Source of the DNA: Treponema sp.
GTDB taxonomy: Bacteria; Spirochaetota; Spirochaetia; Treponematales; Treponemataceae
Reading direction: 5' to 3'
Assembly (NCBI GenBank): GCA_017962965.1
Contig: JAGCUI010000013.1
Coordinates: 1-64,000 of the forward strand
DNA: 64,000 bases
Shown here: piece after piece, positions 8,882-17,310 of the stretch
Layout of the letters: every line of letters begins with the position of its first letter
How positions within the stretch are numbered: position 1 is the stretch's first letter
Position numbers and translations under genes: made by a program
The notes under the pieces: model-generated
Database searches by the model: none
The model's input: the letters and a program-made list of their open reading frames with translations, nothing else
What the model was told of the DNA's origin: nothing

Positions 8882-9483
8882 TGAAAGTACGTGCGTCGGT
8901 AATAAAAGAAATATTCAGAAAATCGATTCATCTTTGCAGTGGTCTTGTTCCTTTGTTTTTAGCATTGTTTTACTGGCCCGTAATAATTTTATTAATCTGC
9001 GCTGTCGTTATTTATTCAATCTGCGAAATCCTTCGTTTAAAAGGTCACTCTGTTCCGATTGTTTCTATTATCACAGAAACTGCAGCACGCAAAAGGGATG
9101 AAGATAAATTTGTTTTAGGCCCTGTTACCCTCGTTATTGGAATCCTTATTGCTGCCTTAGTCCTTCCTCCTGAGCCGGCTAAAATCGGAATATTTGCTCT
9201 TGCTTTTGGAGACGGTTGTGCAAGTCTTGTGGGAAAATTAATCGGTCGTGTAAAAATTCCTCATATGGGCGGAAAAACTTTGGAAGGATGTCTTGGATGC
9301 TTTACTGCAGTTTTTATTGCAACTCTTGCAGTTTCTCATAATCCTTTGGTTAGCCTTTATATTGCCCTTGTTACAATGTGTATAGAAGTTCTTCCTCTTT
9401 TTGATTTTGATAATATTCTGATTCCGATTTGTGTGGGAACCTTCTACGGTCTTATCACCGGAATCATACCTTTTCCTTTTTAA
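8881..9483 (+). CDS. SEC59/DGK1/VTE5-type CTP-dependent lipid kinase-like membrane protein
   Basis: This 200-aa protein has six to seven membrane segments. The N-terminal EIFRKSIHLCSG matches the E-x2-RK-x2-H motif of dolichol kinase/diacylglycerol kinase/phytol kinase proteins. FGDGCASLVGKLIGR and GGKTLEGCLGCF correspond to the cytidine-nucleotide-binding motifs. It is therefore likely to phosphorylate a lipid alcohol (polyprenol or diacylglycerol) using CTP. Such proteins are often annotated as phosphatidate cytidylyltransferases. Its ATG overlaps the stop of the FlcA-like gene by one base (TAATG), so translation is coupled, although a functional link is not obvious. Confidence 0.85.
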   Translation: MKVRASVIKEIFRKSIHLCSGLVPLFLALFYWPVIILLICAVVIYSICEILRLKGHSVPIVSIITETAARKRDEDKFVLGPVTLVIGILIAALVLPPEPAKIGIFALAFGDGCASLVGKLIGRVKIPHMGGKTLEGCLGCFTAVFIATLAVSHNPLVSLYIALVTMCIEVLPLFDFDNILIPICVGTFYGLITGIIPFPF

Positions 9484-9505
9484 TCAATTCAATTTAAATC
9501 ACTTT

Positions 9506-10321
9506 TTAATCAAGCCAGAGATACTGATTGTGAAGGCGCTGGATAAAGATGATTGTGCCTGTTGTTAAAAGAATCATCCCAAGCGAAAGATTTATAATAT
9601 TTATTCCGTAATACAAAAAATAAATTCCTGCAATTAAAAGTGCAAGGCCGATTGTTGTCATCTGTGAAAGAAATCTGTTTTTGTTGTTTATATACTGAAT
9701 TATGAGTGTTACTAAAGAAGCGATGATTGTGTAGGCTGTAAGAACCTTTGTGTAATTATGATCTACTGTAAAGTTCTGGTGAGTAACTGCTGTGTTCAAT
9801 GGTAAAAATTCTGCAGTAAAGAAAGAAACTACCAGAAGGATGATGATGTTTTTTTCAAGATTCTGCCACTGTTCCAATGAGCCCATGATTACGGTAAAAA
9901 GAAGGGCAGCAGGACCTAAGAGGCGGGCAAAAATACCGGCATTTCCGCAGAAGATATATAAAGAAGAATATGTGTTATTAAGATTTAAAAGAGGGATACA
10001 AAGGCGCACTGAATCTACAAGAAGTGAAACTAAAAAGAGGGTAAAGAAAATCACGTCTGTGGCCTGGGTTTTAACAAAGCTTCTGTAAATTACAATTGTG
10101 ATTACGCATACATATAAATCTTTAAAAAGAAGGGAGATGATGCCGCACAACGGGATGTATTTTGTAAGGATTCTTCCTTCGTTGTTTATTCCAAGGTAGT
10201 CGTTTGCCATAAAGGTTCCGTTCCAGATTGAATACAAAAGAAGCAGGGTATTCGAAAGTAAAATGATAAAGGCAACTGCTGAGAGAACAAGGTTTAATCT
10301 GTTACGAAATCTTAAAGTCAT
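9506..10321 (-). CDS. polytopic membrane protein of unknown function
   Basis: The 271-aa protein has about eight hydrophobic segments spread over its whole length and short loops. The only larger exposed part is near residues 32-55 (NGTFMANDYLGINN). It ends in a charged tail, RLHNQYLWLD. I do not recognise a transporter, kinase or enzyme motif; the layout resembles 7TM sensor domains but no output domain follows. The gene is single, convergent with the lipid kinase-like gene (22 bp between stops). Probably a lineage-specific treponemal membrane protein. Confidence 0.7.
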   Translation of the reverse strand: MTLRFRNRLNLVLSAVAFIILLSNTLLLLYSIWNGTFMANDYLGINNEGRILTKYIPLCGIISLLFKDLYVCVITIVIYRSFVKTQATDVIFFTLFLVSLLVDSVRLCIPLLNLNNTYSSLYIFCGNAGIFARLLGPAALLFTVIMGSLEQWQNLEKNIIILLVVSFFTAEFLPLNTAVTHQNFTVDHNYTKVLTAYTIIASLVTLIIQYINNKNRFLSQMTTIGLALLIAGIYFLYYGINIINLSLGMILLTTGTIIFIQRLHNQYLWLD

Positions 10322-10422
10322 AATTAAATATTAACCTTAGAACAAATAATAGTAAAGACTTAAAAAAAAATACCGAAAATAAAACAAGATAAATGTTACT
10401 TCACGTAATTCGGGAGGACGAA

Positions 10423-11130
10423 ATGAAGAAGGTAGTTTTAGGCATATTGATTTCTCTTTTTGCTGTTACTGGAATGATTGCCGGTGATGTTGCAACCTTT
10501 GTAGATAAAGGTTTTTCTGAAGATGGAAAATATTACATATTCGGTCAGTATGGTCGTACAGATAAAAAATATCAGGGCTGGGCAGAAATCTATCAGGTTG
10601 ATATTGCCTCAAATGATTATGTAGACGGCGGTGTTTTCAAAACTAAACCAAGCGCTTCTACTGTAGATAAATCAGGCTCTGAAGTTTACGAATCTCTAGA
10701 AGCAAAGAGTTACTACTACTTGAAAAAGATTCCTGTAAAACCTGCAAATCCTGAGCACGTTCTTTATATCTGCGATGATCCTAACAAAGCCGGTTCAGAC
10801 AAAATCGAATTTAAAGATTTTAGAACTGCTAACAAGGATAAGGCTTATACATATTCAGTTCAGCTTGTTCAGACTGTTGTAAAAAGCGGCAAGGAATTAA
10901 AATCATCTTTTTACATCATGGTAGAAAAAAAGGATTCTAATGGAAATATCGTTTACCGTACAAAGGTTGGAAATCCTGATATTCAGAGAAAGCTCATAAG
11001 CGGTTATAAAATCGTAAAAATTATGTGCGACGAATCTGAACAGAACATGATCTTTGTTGTTGAAAAAACACAGGAAGATGACACTGGTATTTCAATCCGT
11101 TACATGGTTGAAGCAGCAAAGGTTCAGTAA
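10423..11130 (+). CDS. DUF2259 secreted protein
   Basis: The 235-aa protein has a signal peptide (MKKVVLGILISLFAVTGMIAG) and continues with VATFVDKGFSEDGKYYIFGQYG, typical of the DUF2259 family of predicted secreted proteins common in treponemes. In that family the segment around FSEDG and the aromatic FGQYG are conserved; its role is unknown. The ATG at 10423 is supported by GGAGG seven bases upstream. An in-frame ATG at 10393 would add a non-signal extension and is less likely. No neighbour on the same strand is close enough to be a certain operon partner. Confidence 0.8.
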   Translation: MKKVVLGILISLFAVTGMIAGDVATFVDKGFSEDGKYYIFGQYGRTDKKYQGWAEIYQVDIASNDYVDGGVFKTKPSASTVDKSGSEVYESLEAKSYYYLKKIPVKPANPEHVLYICDDPNKAGSDKIEFKDFRTANKDKAYTYSVQLVQTVVKSGKELKSSFYIMVEKKDSNGNIVYRTKVGNPDIQRKLISGYKIVKIMCDESEQNMIFVVEKTQEDDTGISIRYMVEAAKVQ

Positions 11131-11206
11131 AAAATTTAAACTTTTTTTGTAAAAATTCTCCTTTTTTTGCAAAAGTATTTGTATAATATATATAGTTAAA
11201 TTCAAG

Positions 11207-11235
11207 ACCGGATTCATGGCGCGTCCGGTTTTTTT
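11207..11235 (+). terminator. intrinsic terminator
   Basis: ACCGGA at 11207-11212 pairs with TCCGGT at 11224-11229 around an 11-base loop, followed by a seven-T run. It sits 76 bases after the DUF2259 stop. A TATAAT at 11182-11187 lies shortly upstream, so it could also end a very short separate transcript. Confidence 0.75.
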
Positions 11236-11298
11236 ATTTAACTTAAGTTTATTAACTCCAATGTAGACTTTTTTGCGTTTTTGCATTGGAGGTAAATT

Positions 11299-12378
11299 AT
11301 GCAGAAGAAAGTAAAAGAATTAATTGTTGTTGTGCTTGAAACACTGTTGATTACCGGAATGACGGTCTTTAGCGTGCTTCCTGTTTCGTGTAAATTTTCA
11401 CAAAGCGGCATTCACCTGCTTGGCGGAGATTATGTTCCTCCTAAGTTGGATCAAGTTGTTGTTTTGGATGAAACTACCTTGCGAATGACTTTTTCTGAGA
11501 AGGTGCAGGTTTCTGCTCAGGTTTTTGTGCGGGATAGTGAACTTTTTGATGAAGAAGTTGGTACAAGCGTTGTTTACGGTTCTGTGGAAAAACAGATTGA
11601 TGTGTGTTTTAACGAGCCTATGATAACCGGTATTGAGTATGAAATGGTTGGTACGGTGAAGGACAATGTGGGTAACAGTACTACGTTTTTGATTCCTTTT
11701 GTTGGTTTTAATTCAAGAGTTCCTTTGATTGTGATGACTGAGATTCAGAGTGAGTCTGTGAATTCACAAACAAGCGATGAAAGTGCACATGGGTACAATC
11801 GAAATGAGTTTGTTGAGTTTCTGGTTTTAACTGATGGTAATTTGTCGGGACTTGAGTTTGTGAGTGCGTATGATGGAGTTGAACGAGGTTTTAAATTTCC
11901 GGGGTTGGAAGTAAAACGAGGTGAAATTTTACTGGTACATTTGAGAAAACGAGGGAATGGATGTGTGTCCGAGCTTGGAGATGATTTGAATCTTTCTAAG
12001 AATTCGTATTCGAAAAATGGAATAAGAGATTTATGGGTTACTACAGAAGAAACGGCACTGGGGAATAAGACTGATGTCCTTGTCGTACGAAATTCTGCGA
12101 ACGGCTCTGTGATTGATTATGTGTTCTATCGCGAATCCAAGGTTGTTGAATGGAACAAGAAGTTTAGCGCGGTGCTGGAATTTCTAAAAGATTATGTGGA
12201 TATTAACGATGTTGAAATCGCTGCACTTGCTGATGGAAAGAGCAGTACAAAAACGCTGAACCGTTCTGATGCAGGCATGCTTCTTGAGAAAGTAAAGACC
12301 GGCTTTGAATTTAGTAGTCCTTTGGAAATGCAGGGCGATAACTGGATTATTGCTCCGGCAAATCCCGGTACACTTTAA
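11299..12378 (+). CDS. lipoprotein with Ig-like and lamin-tail-like domains
   Basis: The 359-aa protein has a lipoprotein signal ending in LPVSC (Cys near residue 31). A bacterial Ig-like strand pattern follows (LDETTLRMTFSEKVQVS, residues ~52-110), as in SbsA-type Ig domains. A second domain (residues ~145-330) has NEFVEFLVLTDGNLSGLEFVSAYDG, resembling a lamin-tail fold. It is likely anchored at the cell surface or inner leaflet of the outer membrane. The codons use many GTG, TTG and GGG, unlike the surrounding genes. A GGAGG site precedes the ATG. The function is unknown; adhesion or envelope binding is only a guess. Confidence 0.7.
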   Translation: MQKKVKELIVVVLETLLITGMTVFSVLPVSCKFSQSGIHLLGGDYVPPKLDQVVVLDETTLRMTFSEKVQVSAQVFVRDSELFDEEVGTSVVYGSVEKQIDVCFNEPMITGIEYEMVGTVKDNVGNSTTFLIPFVGFNSRVPLIVMTEIQSESVNSQTSDESAHGYNRNEFVEFLVLTDGNLSGLEFVSAYDGVERGFKFPGLEVKRGEILLVHLRKRGNGCVSELGDDLNLSKNSYSKNGIRDLWVTTEETALGNKTDVLVVRNSANGSVIDYVFYRESKVVEWNKKFSAVLEFLKDYVDINDVEIAALADGKSSTKTLNRSDAGMLLEKVKTGFEFSSPLEMQGDNWIIAPANPGTL

Positions 12379-12408
12379 AGTTTAAGGTTTTTATGTTACA
12401 TTTCCTTT

Positions 12409-14640
12409 ATGGTTGAATTATTAGCTCCAGCTGGAAATGTTGAATCAATAGACGCTGCAATTGGCGAAGGTGCAGACGCAGTTTACCTGGGACTCAAAAG
12501 CTTTAATGCGAGAATGCGAACAACTAATTTTGCATGGAATCAATTTGAAGCTGCTGTTGAGTCCCTGCATCGTTTGAATAAAAAGATTTACGTAACTGTA
12601 AATACGGTCTGCGAAGAAAAAGAAACCGAGCGCCTGTACAGATTTTTATCTTATCTCAACGAAATTAAACCTGACGGTCTTATTGTTCAGGACTATGCCA
12701 TTATGCGCATGGCTCAGGAATTTTTCCCCGATTTGGAATTACATGCCTCTACTCAGATGAACGTAGAAAGTACAAATGCCGTACGTCTTTTGCAGAATAA
12801 CGGTGTAAAGAGAATGGTACTGGCTCGTGAGCTTGGCTTGAGCGAAATTCAGAAAATTAAGAACGAAACAGGGGCAGAGCTTGAAGTATTTGTTCATGGG
12901 GCTTTGTGCGTAAGTGAATCAGGACTTTGTCTTTTTTCAAGCTTCCTTGGAGGAAAATCTGCTAACCGCGGTATGTGTGCTCAGGCTTGCCGTCGTTTTT
13001 ATACTGCAGAAGTGCCGGGCGGCATTAAGCAGGGATATTATTTTTCACCATGCGATTTACAGCTCATAGATCAGATTCCCGATTTAATCGAAGCCGGAGT
13101 AGATTCATTTAAGATTGAAGGGCGAATGAAGAGCGCCGAATATGTTGGCAGTGTTGTAGCCGCATACAGATATGTAATCGATCATTATAAAGAAGATAAA
13201 AAAGGAGCAATCGCTACAGGAAAGAGAATCCTTTCTTCGGATTTTGCCCGCACAAAGACAACTTATTGGTATGGATTTGAAAATCTTTCCGACGGCATAG
13301 AAAATGCTGCTTCCAAAATATTAAACCCGGATCAGGCAGGCGGAACTGGAATCTATCTTGGAAAAATTGCCGCTACAAAGCCTGCCCCAAAAGAGCTTGT
13401 AGAAGCTTACAGAAAAAATGCTGGCGATCAGGCCGATATGAATAAAACTTTCCTTATGGCAAACCTTAAGGGCGGTTCCTATGACCCGGATCCTGGTGAT
13501 TCAATCAGACTTCATAAAAAGGATGACTCAGGCCGTGTAAGCCATAAAATCCGTTCCGTAGAAGTAGAAGACGACGGTAAACGCTGGATTGATATTCCAG
13601 GAGGTTTTTCTAACGGAGACAACGTATATCTTTTACAGATAAAAGCCGGCTCCAAACGTTATTCGCACATTCTCCCGGGCGACCTTGGAAGATACAGAAA
13701 GCAGCCAAAGGACGAGCTTCTTCCTATTATGGATATCACTCCTGTTGCAAATAAAGAGCTTTCATATTTCCCGGAAGGCATCTATGCTCAGATTTCTTCC
13801 ATTCCTGATGTATTTGCAGTACAGGGGCTTAATCCTGTGCGCGTAATCATCGAATACAACTCGGAAACCTCATACGATTTATTGAATCATAAAACTGTTC
13901 TTCCGTTCTCTAAAAAACAGATTTATATTTCTCTTGATCCTTTCTGTACTCCAATGCAGGAGGATGATTTATATTCTGAGCTTTTAAAACTCATAGACGA
14001 CGGATACACTCAGTTTGTAGTAAATAACCTTGCACACATTCAGATGCTCAAAAAGAAAGACGTTCACATGATTGCAGGACCTTATCTTTACACCTTTAAC
14101 AGATGGGCTGTTTCATGGCTCGAAAATCAGAACATCGGTTCATTTATCATGCCTTATGAAAATTCAAGAAAGAACCTTGAAGCAACCTTTGATGAAAATG
14201 TACGTGCCAGAGTTTTAGTTCCTGTTTTTGCATATCCTGCTTTATTCAGAATGCGATTCAAGCTTCCTTCTGATTATGACTTTACATATTTCGAAGACAA
14301 GGAAGAAGAGGTGTTCAAGGTAAACTCAACAAAGGACGGTTCCTTTGTAATGCCCGAACAGCCTTTCTGTATTGCCGATAAAGTAAAGTTCATTACCTCA
14401 GCAGGCTTTAAACGCCTTTTGATTGACTTTTCAAAAACTAAAGTTACAAGAAGCCAGATTAAGGCAATCAGTACATCAATGGCTAAAGGTCAGCCGCTGC
14501 CGGATATTTCCCGATTCAACTGGAAGGATGGATTTTATTCTCCACAGCAGATCGAAGAATATAAAGCAGCAAATGAAAGAGCCGCGGCCAGAGCCGGCAA
14601 AAAGAACTTTTACAAGTCCAGCCGCGGCAAGAAGAAATAA
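12409..14640 (+). CDS. U32 family peptidase / rRNA or tRNA hydroxylation protein (RlhA/TrhP-like)
   Basis: The 743-aa protein begins VELLAPAGN and carries the U32 core: KIYVTVNT, LHASTQMN, then the cysteine motif around residues 163-198 (ALCVSESGLC and RGMCAQACRR). A further KIEGRMKS motif follows at residues ~236-243. In E. coli, proteins of this group support hydroxylation of a 23S rRNA cytidine (RlhA) or tRNA uridine (TrhP); some members are called collagenases. The long C-terminal part fits the RlhA-like long form. The tail is basic (AGKKNFYKSSRGKKK), which suits RNA binding. No Shine-Dalgarno is present; a TACATT hexamer ends six bases before the ATG, so it may be leaderless. Confidence 0.85.
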   Translation: MVELLAPAGNVESIDAAIGEGADAVYLGLKSFNARMRTTNFAWNQFEAAVESLHRLNKKIYVTVNTVCEEKETERLYRFLSYLNEIKPDGLIVQDYAIMRMAQEFFPDLELHASTQMNVESTNAVRLLQNNGVKRMVLARELGLSEIQKIKNETGAELEVFVHGALCVSESGLCLFSSFLGGKSANRGMCAQACRRFYTAEVPGGIKQGYYFSPCDLQLIDQIPDLIEAGVDSFKIEGRMKSAEYVGSVVAAYRYVIDHYKEDKKGAIATGKRILSSDFARTKTTYWYGFENLSDGIENAASKILNPDQAGGTGIYLGKIAATKPAPKELVEAYRKNAGDQADMNKTFLMANLKGGSYDPDPGDSIRLHKKDDSGRVSHKIRSVEVEDDGKRWIDIPGGFSNGDNVYLLQIKAGSKRYSHILPGDLGRYRKQPKDELLPIMDITPVANKELSYFPEGIYAQISSIPDVFAVQGLNPVRVIIEYNSETSYDLLNHKTVLPFSKKQIYISLDPFCTPMQEDDLYSELLKLIDDGYTQFVVNNLAHIQMLKKKDVHMIAGPYLYTFNRWAVSWLENQNIGSFIMPYENSRKNLEATFDENVRARVLVPVFAYPALFRMRFKLPSDYDFTYFEDKEEEVFKVNSTKDGSFVMPEQPFCIADKVKFITSAGFKRLLIDFSKTKVTRSQIKAISTSMAKGQPLPDISRFNWKDGFYSPQQIEEYKAANERAAARAGKKNFYKSSRGKKK

Positions 14641-14655
14641 CAGGAATCTGTACTA

Positions 14656-15174
14656 TCAGAAAACCGCTTCTTCTTTTTCCTGACCTTCAGTAATTACTTT
14701 TGTTTCATCTGCTGTCTCTTCTTCGGGAACCGAATAGCCGTCCGCTTTAGCGTAGGCAGAGTCAAGGCTCTCTTTAGCTTTTTCAATTGAGTACTCTTTT
14801 CGTATTTCCTTTGATCCTTCAGCTTTAGTACCTTCCTCGGCGTTCGCTTTGGGCTTATACTCGCAGTGTTCTGCTACAACAATAATCTTACTTTGATTCT
14901 TGCCGTCGTTGTCTTTCCAGCGATTCTGTTTAAGCCTGCCAACAACGCGTACACCACGACCCTTGATTGTGTTCTTTTCACAAATCTCAGCCATCTTTCC
15001 ATAAGCTTCAACATCAAAGAATGAAACTTCCTCAGAGAAATCACCATTTGAACTCTTAGTAAATCTGTTCACAGCCATTGGAAACTTGCATACCTTAAAA
15101 CCTTTGGCAGGTTCAGAAAGTTCCCCCTGGCGAACAACATTACCTTCAAGAATAATTGAGTTTAACTGATTCAT
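14656..15174 (-). CDS. ssb: single-stranded DNA-binding protein
   Basis: The 172-aa protein starts NQLNSIILEGNVV and has the OB-fold pattern of SSB (FPMAVNRF, EVSFFDVEAYGKMAE, GRGVRVVGRLKQNRW). It binds single-stranded DNA in replication and repair. The tail from residue ~118 is acidic and disordered. It ends KEEAVF, so only the final Phe and acidic character recall the usual DDDIPF interaction tip. The ATG at 15174 follows GGGG at a normal distance; the longer open frame upstream is AT-rich leader with no family match. A hairpin lies in the leader at 15217-15242. The stop faces the U32 gene with 15 bp between. Confidence 0.93.
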   Translation of the reverse strand: MNQLNSIILEGNVVRQGELSEPAKGFKVCKFPMAVNRFTKSSNGDFSEEVSFFDVEAYGKMAEICEKNTIKGRGVRVVGRLKQNRWKDNDGKNQSKIIVVAEHCEYKPKANAEEGTKAEGSKEIRKEYSIEKAKESLDSAYAKADGYSVPEEETADETKVITEGQEKEEAVF

Positions 15175-15216
15175 ACAAAACCCCGTTAAAAATAAAATTT
15201 TCGTGCCCGGCCGAAC

Positions 15217-15242
15217 ACCGTAAAGCAAAAAAGCCTTACGGT
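15217..15242 (-). promoter_or_regulatory. hairpin in the ssb leader
   Basis: ACCGTAA (15217-15223) pairs with TTACGGT (15236-15242), extended by two further pairs around an A6 loop. It lies 40-70 bases upstream of the ssb start on the minus strand. With T residues only in the loop it is not a classical terminator. It could be an autoregulatory or stability element, which is inference. Confidence 0.4.
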
Positions 15243-15358
15243 ATATATATTGTTTTTTTTGTGAAAAATCGGACCATTTTTGAGAAAAATTTTTAAAAAA
15301 ATTTGAAAAAAAGTGCAAAAAAAATAGAAAAAACAGGGATTTTTAAAAGAAAAACAAA

Positions 15359-17251
15359 TTAGACGTTACTTACAAGACGGATGATGTAAAGTTCAACATA
15401 TTCTGTAAGGGCTTTTTCTTCGCCGATTTTCTGCATGTTCGGAGTCTTTACCAAAGCTTCTGCGAGGTTTTGAACGCGTTCCTTTGTAAACGACTGTGCA
15501 GAAAGAGTGCGGCAAACCCTTCTTGTATAATCGCGGATGAGTGAGTTTACGTCTTCTGTAAGAGCCAGGTTTGCGTCTTTTGTGATTAATTTATTCCACT
15601 GCTTTGTAAGGAAGTTTAATTCGCGGTCCAGAGTTGAACCTTCAGGAATAAAGTCTTCTGCGAGGGCTTTAGCCTGGTCTGCAAGTGCTTCTTCACGGGA
15701 TTTATGGCGCTTAACAACCTGTTCTTCATTTTCAGGCTGAACGGTAACCTGAGTCTGCTGTGCCTGTGATGATTTTGCTTTTTTCTTAGCTCTGAACAAG
15801 CTTATAATCCATGAGATAACAGGGATTGTGTAGAAGAACGGTAAATCCATTCTTGCCTTAGACATTACTGAATCTCTAGTAAGGATAAGAAGCTCGCTGT
15901 AAGATCTTAAGTGACCGTCTACAAATGGCTGGAAGCCTGCAATAGAAAGGTCTTCGTTCTTTTCGAGCGAAAGCATCATCATAAAATTTGCATTGAGCAT
16001 TGCATATAAAACCGGAGAATTTTTTTCTACCTGATCTTCAAGAGTCTTTTCGAATTTATTGTCGTCTGTCATTTCCGGAAGCTTGTCGTAATCCAGAAGG
16101 GCAGTGTACCATCTTTTTACAAGATTATCTTCGATTGAATCGTGGGCTTCGTTACAGAGGCGTACAACAAGAGGAAGCGCATTCTTTTTGTAAACATAGT
16201 ATCTTGTTCCAGAAGCAACTTTAAATACAACAAGCTCAGGAAGTTCATTCTGTTTGCCGTTGGAAGAAAGGCTCTGGAGAGTATTCTTTAAATCTTCTTC
16301 GCTGTACTGTCCGTATAAAAGCTTTCCGTTATTATCATGGAATTTTAAAATCTGATTCATCGAGAAGAAGTAAGGTGATTTACCAAGCTGATTTTTCAAT
16401 TCCTTAAGTGCATCTTCGCGTTTTTTATTAGACTGGAATTTCTGCTTTAAGTAAGTACTGTGGATTTCCGAAATCTGAATAGCCTGAAGAATGTTTGTAT
16501 CTTCACCGGTTCTATCCTGAATCTTTTCAAAATCCTGGCGGATATAATAGCAGAGCTGGTTCCACATGTAGTAGTCGTCGCCTTCTGTTACATCAACAAA
16601 GCCTTCGTGTGGAGTATCAATAAAATGACTGTAGAAATTTTTAATTGTAATTTCCTTTGAAGGATTAGATGAACGAAGCTTTTTCAAAAAGTAATCGTGA
16701 TATTCATCCTTTTTACAAAGGCGGATAATTTTCTTTTGAGAAGATTCCAGCAGGAGCTTTATTGGAACACATGAAGGAAGAAGCAGGGAAGGGATTTCCT
16801 TTGCAAAAACAAGCACATAAAGATAAGGAGTTTTTAAATCCTGCTTTGTAAGGCATTCGATGATGTACTGTTCAGCCTGTTTTCTTTCTATTACATGAGT
16901 TGGGAATTTCTTTGGAAGGTCATGCTCAATAGGGTAAGAGATTGCTTCGTTTTTAATAATCTCTTTGTACTGGTTAGCATATTTAACTGCAAAGTAAGTA
17001 ACAGAAACAATCATCTTTTTGTTTCCGTTTGGAATTAATGCTGCCAGATGCTTCTGTTCAAGCCCTGCCAATTCTGCATTTACAGTGTTAGAAGGGTCCC
17101 CAAGATATTTTACTAAATCCGGTGTTTCTTCAACATGATGTTCTGCATATTTTTTGATAAATTGACAAAACTCTCTTAAATCAATAAAAGGAGATTTCTG
17201 CTTTTCGGCATAGAATCTGATAATTGAACTTAAATTTGCACTGGTAGTCAT
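15359..17251 (-). CDS. uncharacterised 630-aa protein in the PadR operon
   Basis: I do not recognise this family. The N-terminal ~440 residues look like a helical cytoplasmic domain (FYAEKQKSPFIDLREFCQFI, later YYMWNQLCYYIRQDF). A single hydrophobic stretch occurs near residue 480 (LPFFYTIPVISWIISLF), followed by a basic KKKAKSSQ and a Gln/Glu-rich linker. A ~110-residue helical C-terminal domain ends IIRLVSNV. Treponemal proteins of this type are usually left as hypothetical. It is the fourth gene after padR, 59 bp behind the DUF4097 gene. No Shine-Dalgarno is seen, and a TAAAAT hexamer ends 8 bases before the ATG, so it may also have its own promoter. Confidence 0.7.
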   Translation of the reverse strand: MTTSANLSSIIRFYAEKQKSPFIDLREFCQFIKKYAEHHVEETPDLVKYLGDPSNTVNAELAGLEQKHLAALIPNGNKKMIVSVTYFAVKYANQYKEIIKNEAISYPIEHDLPKKFPTHVIERKQAEQYIIECLTKQDLKTPYLYVLVFAKEIPSLLLPSCVPIKLLLESSQKKIIRLCKKDEYHDYFLKKLRSSNPSKEITIKNFYSHFIDTPHEGFVDVTEGDDYYMWNQLCYYIRQDFEKIQDRTGEDTNILQAIQISEIHSTYLKQKFQSNKKREDALKELKNQLGKSPYFFSMNQILKFHDNNGKLLYGQYSEEDLKNTLQSLSSNGKQNELPELVVFKVASGTRYYVYKKNALPLVVRLCNEAHDSIEDNLVKRWYTALLDYDKLPEMTDDNKFEKTLEDQVEKNSPVLYAMLNANFMMMLSLEKNEDLSIAGFQPFVDGHLRSYSELLILTRDSVMSKARMDLPFFYTIPVISWIISLFRAKKKAKSSQAQQTQVTVQPENEEQVVKRHKSREEALADQAKALAEDFIPEGSTLDRELNFLTKQWNKLITKDANLALTEDVNSLIRDYTRRVCRTLSAQSFTKERVQNLAEALVKTPNMQKIGEEKALTEYVELYIIRLVSNV

Positions 17252-17310
17252 ACTGTATAATTTTACACCATAAATTCAAAATTAACTAGTCTACTACCAG
17301 TGAAAATTTT

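Noticed and set aside
15180-15318. 48-residue N-terminal extension of SSB
   Set aside because: Translation of an AT-rich leader; the OB-fold start and GGGG site place the start at 15174.
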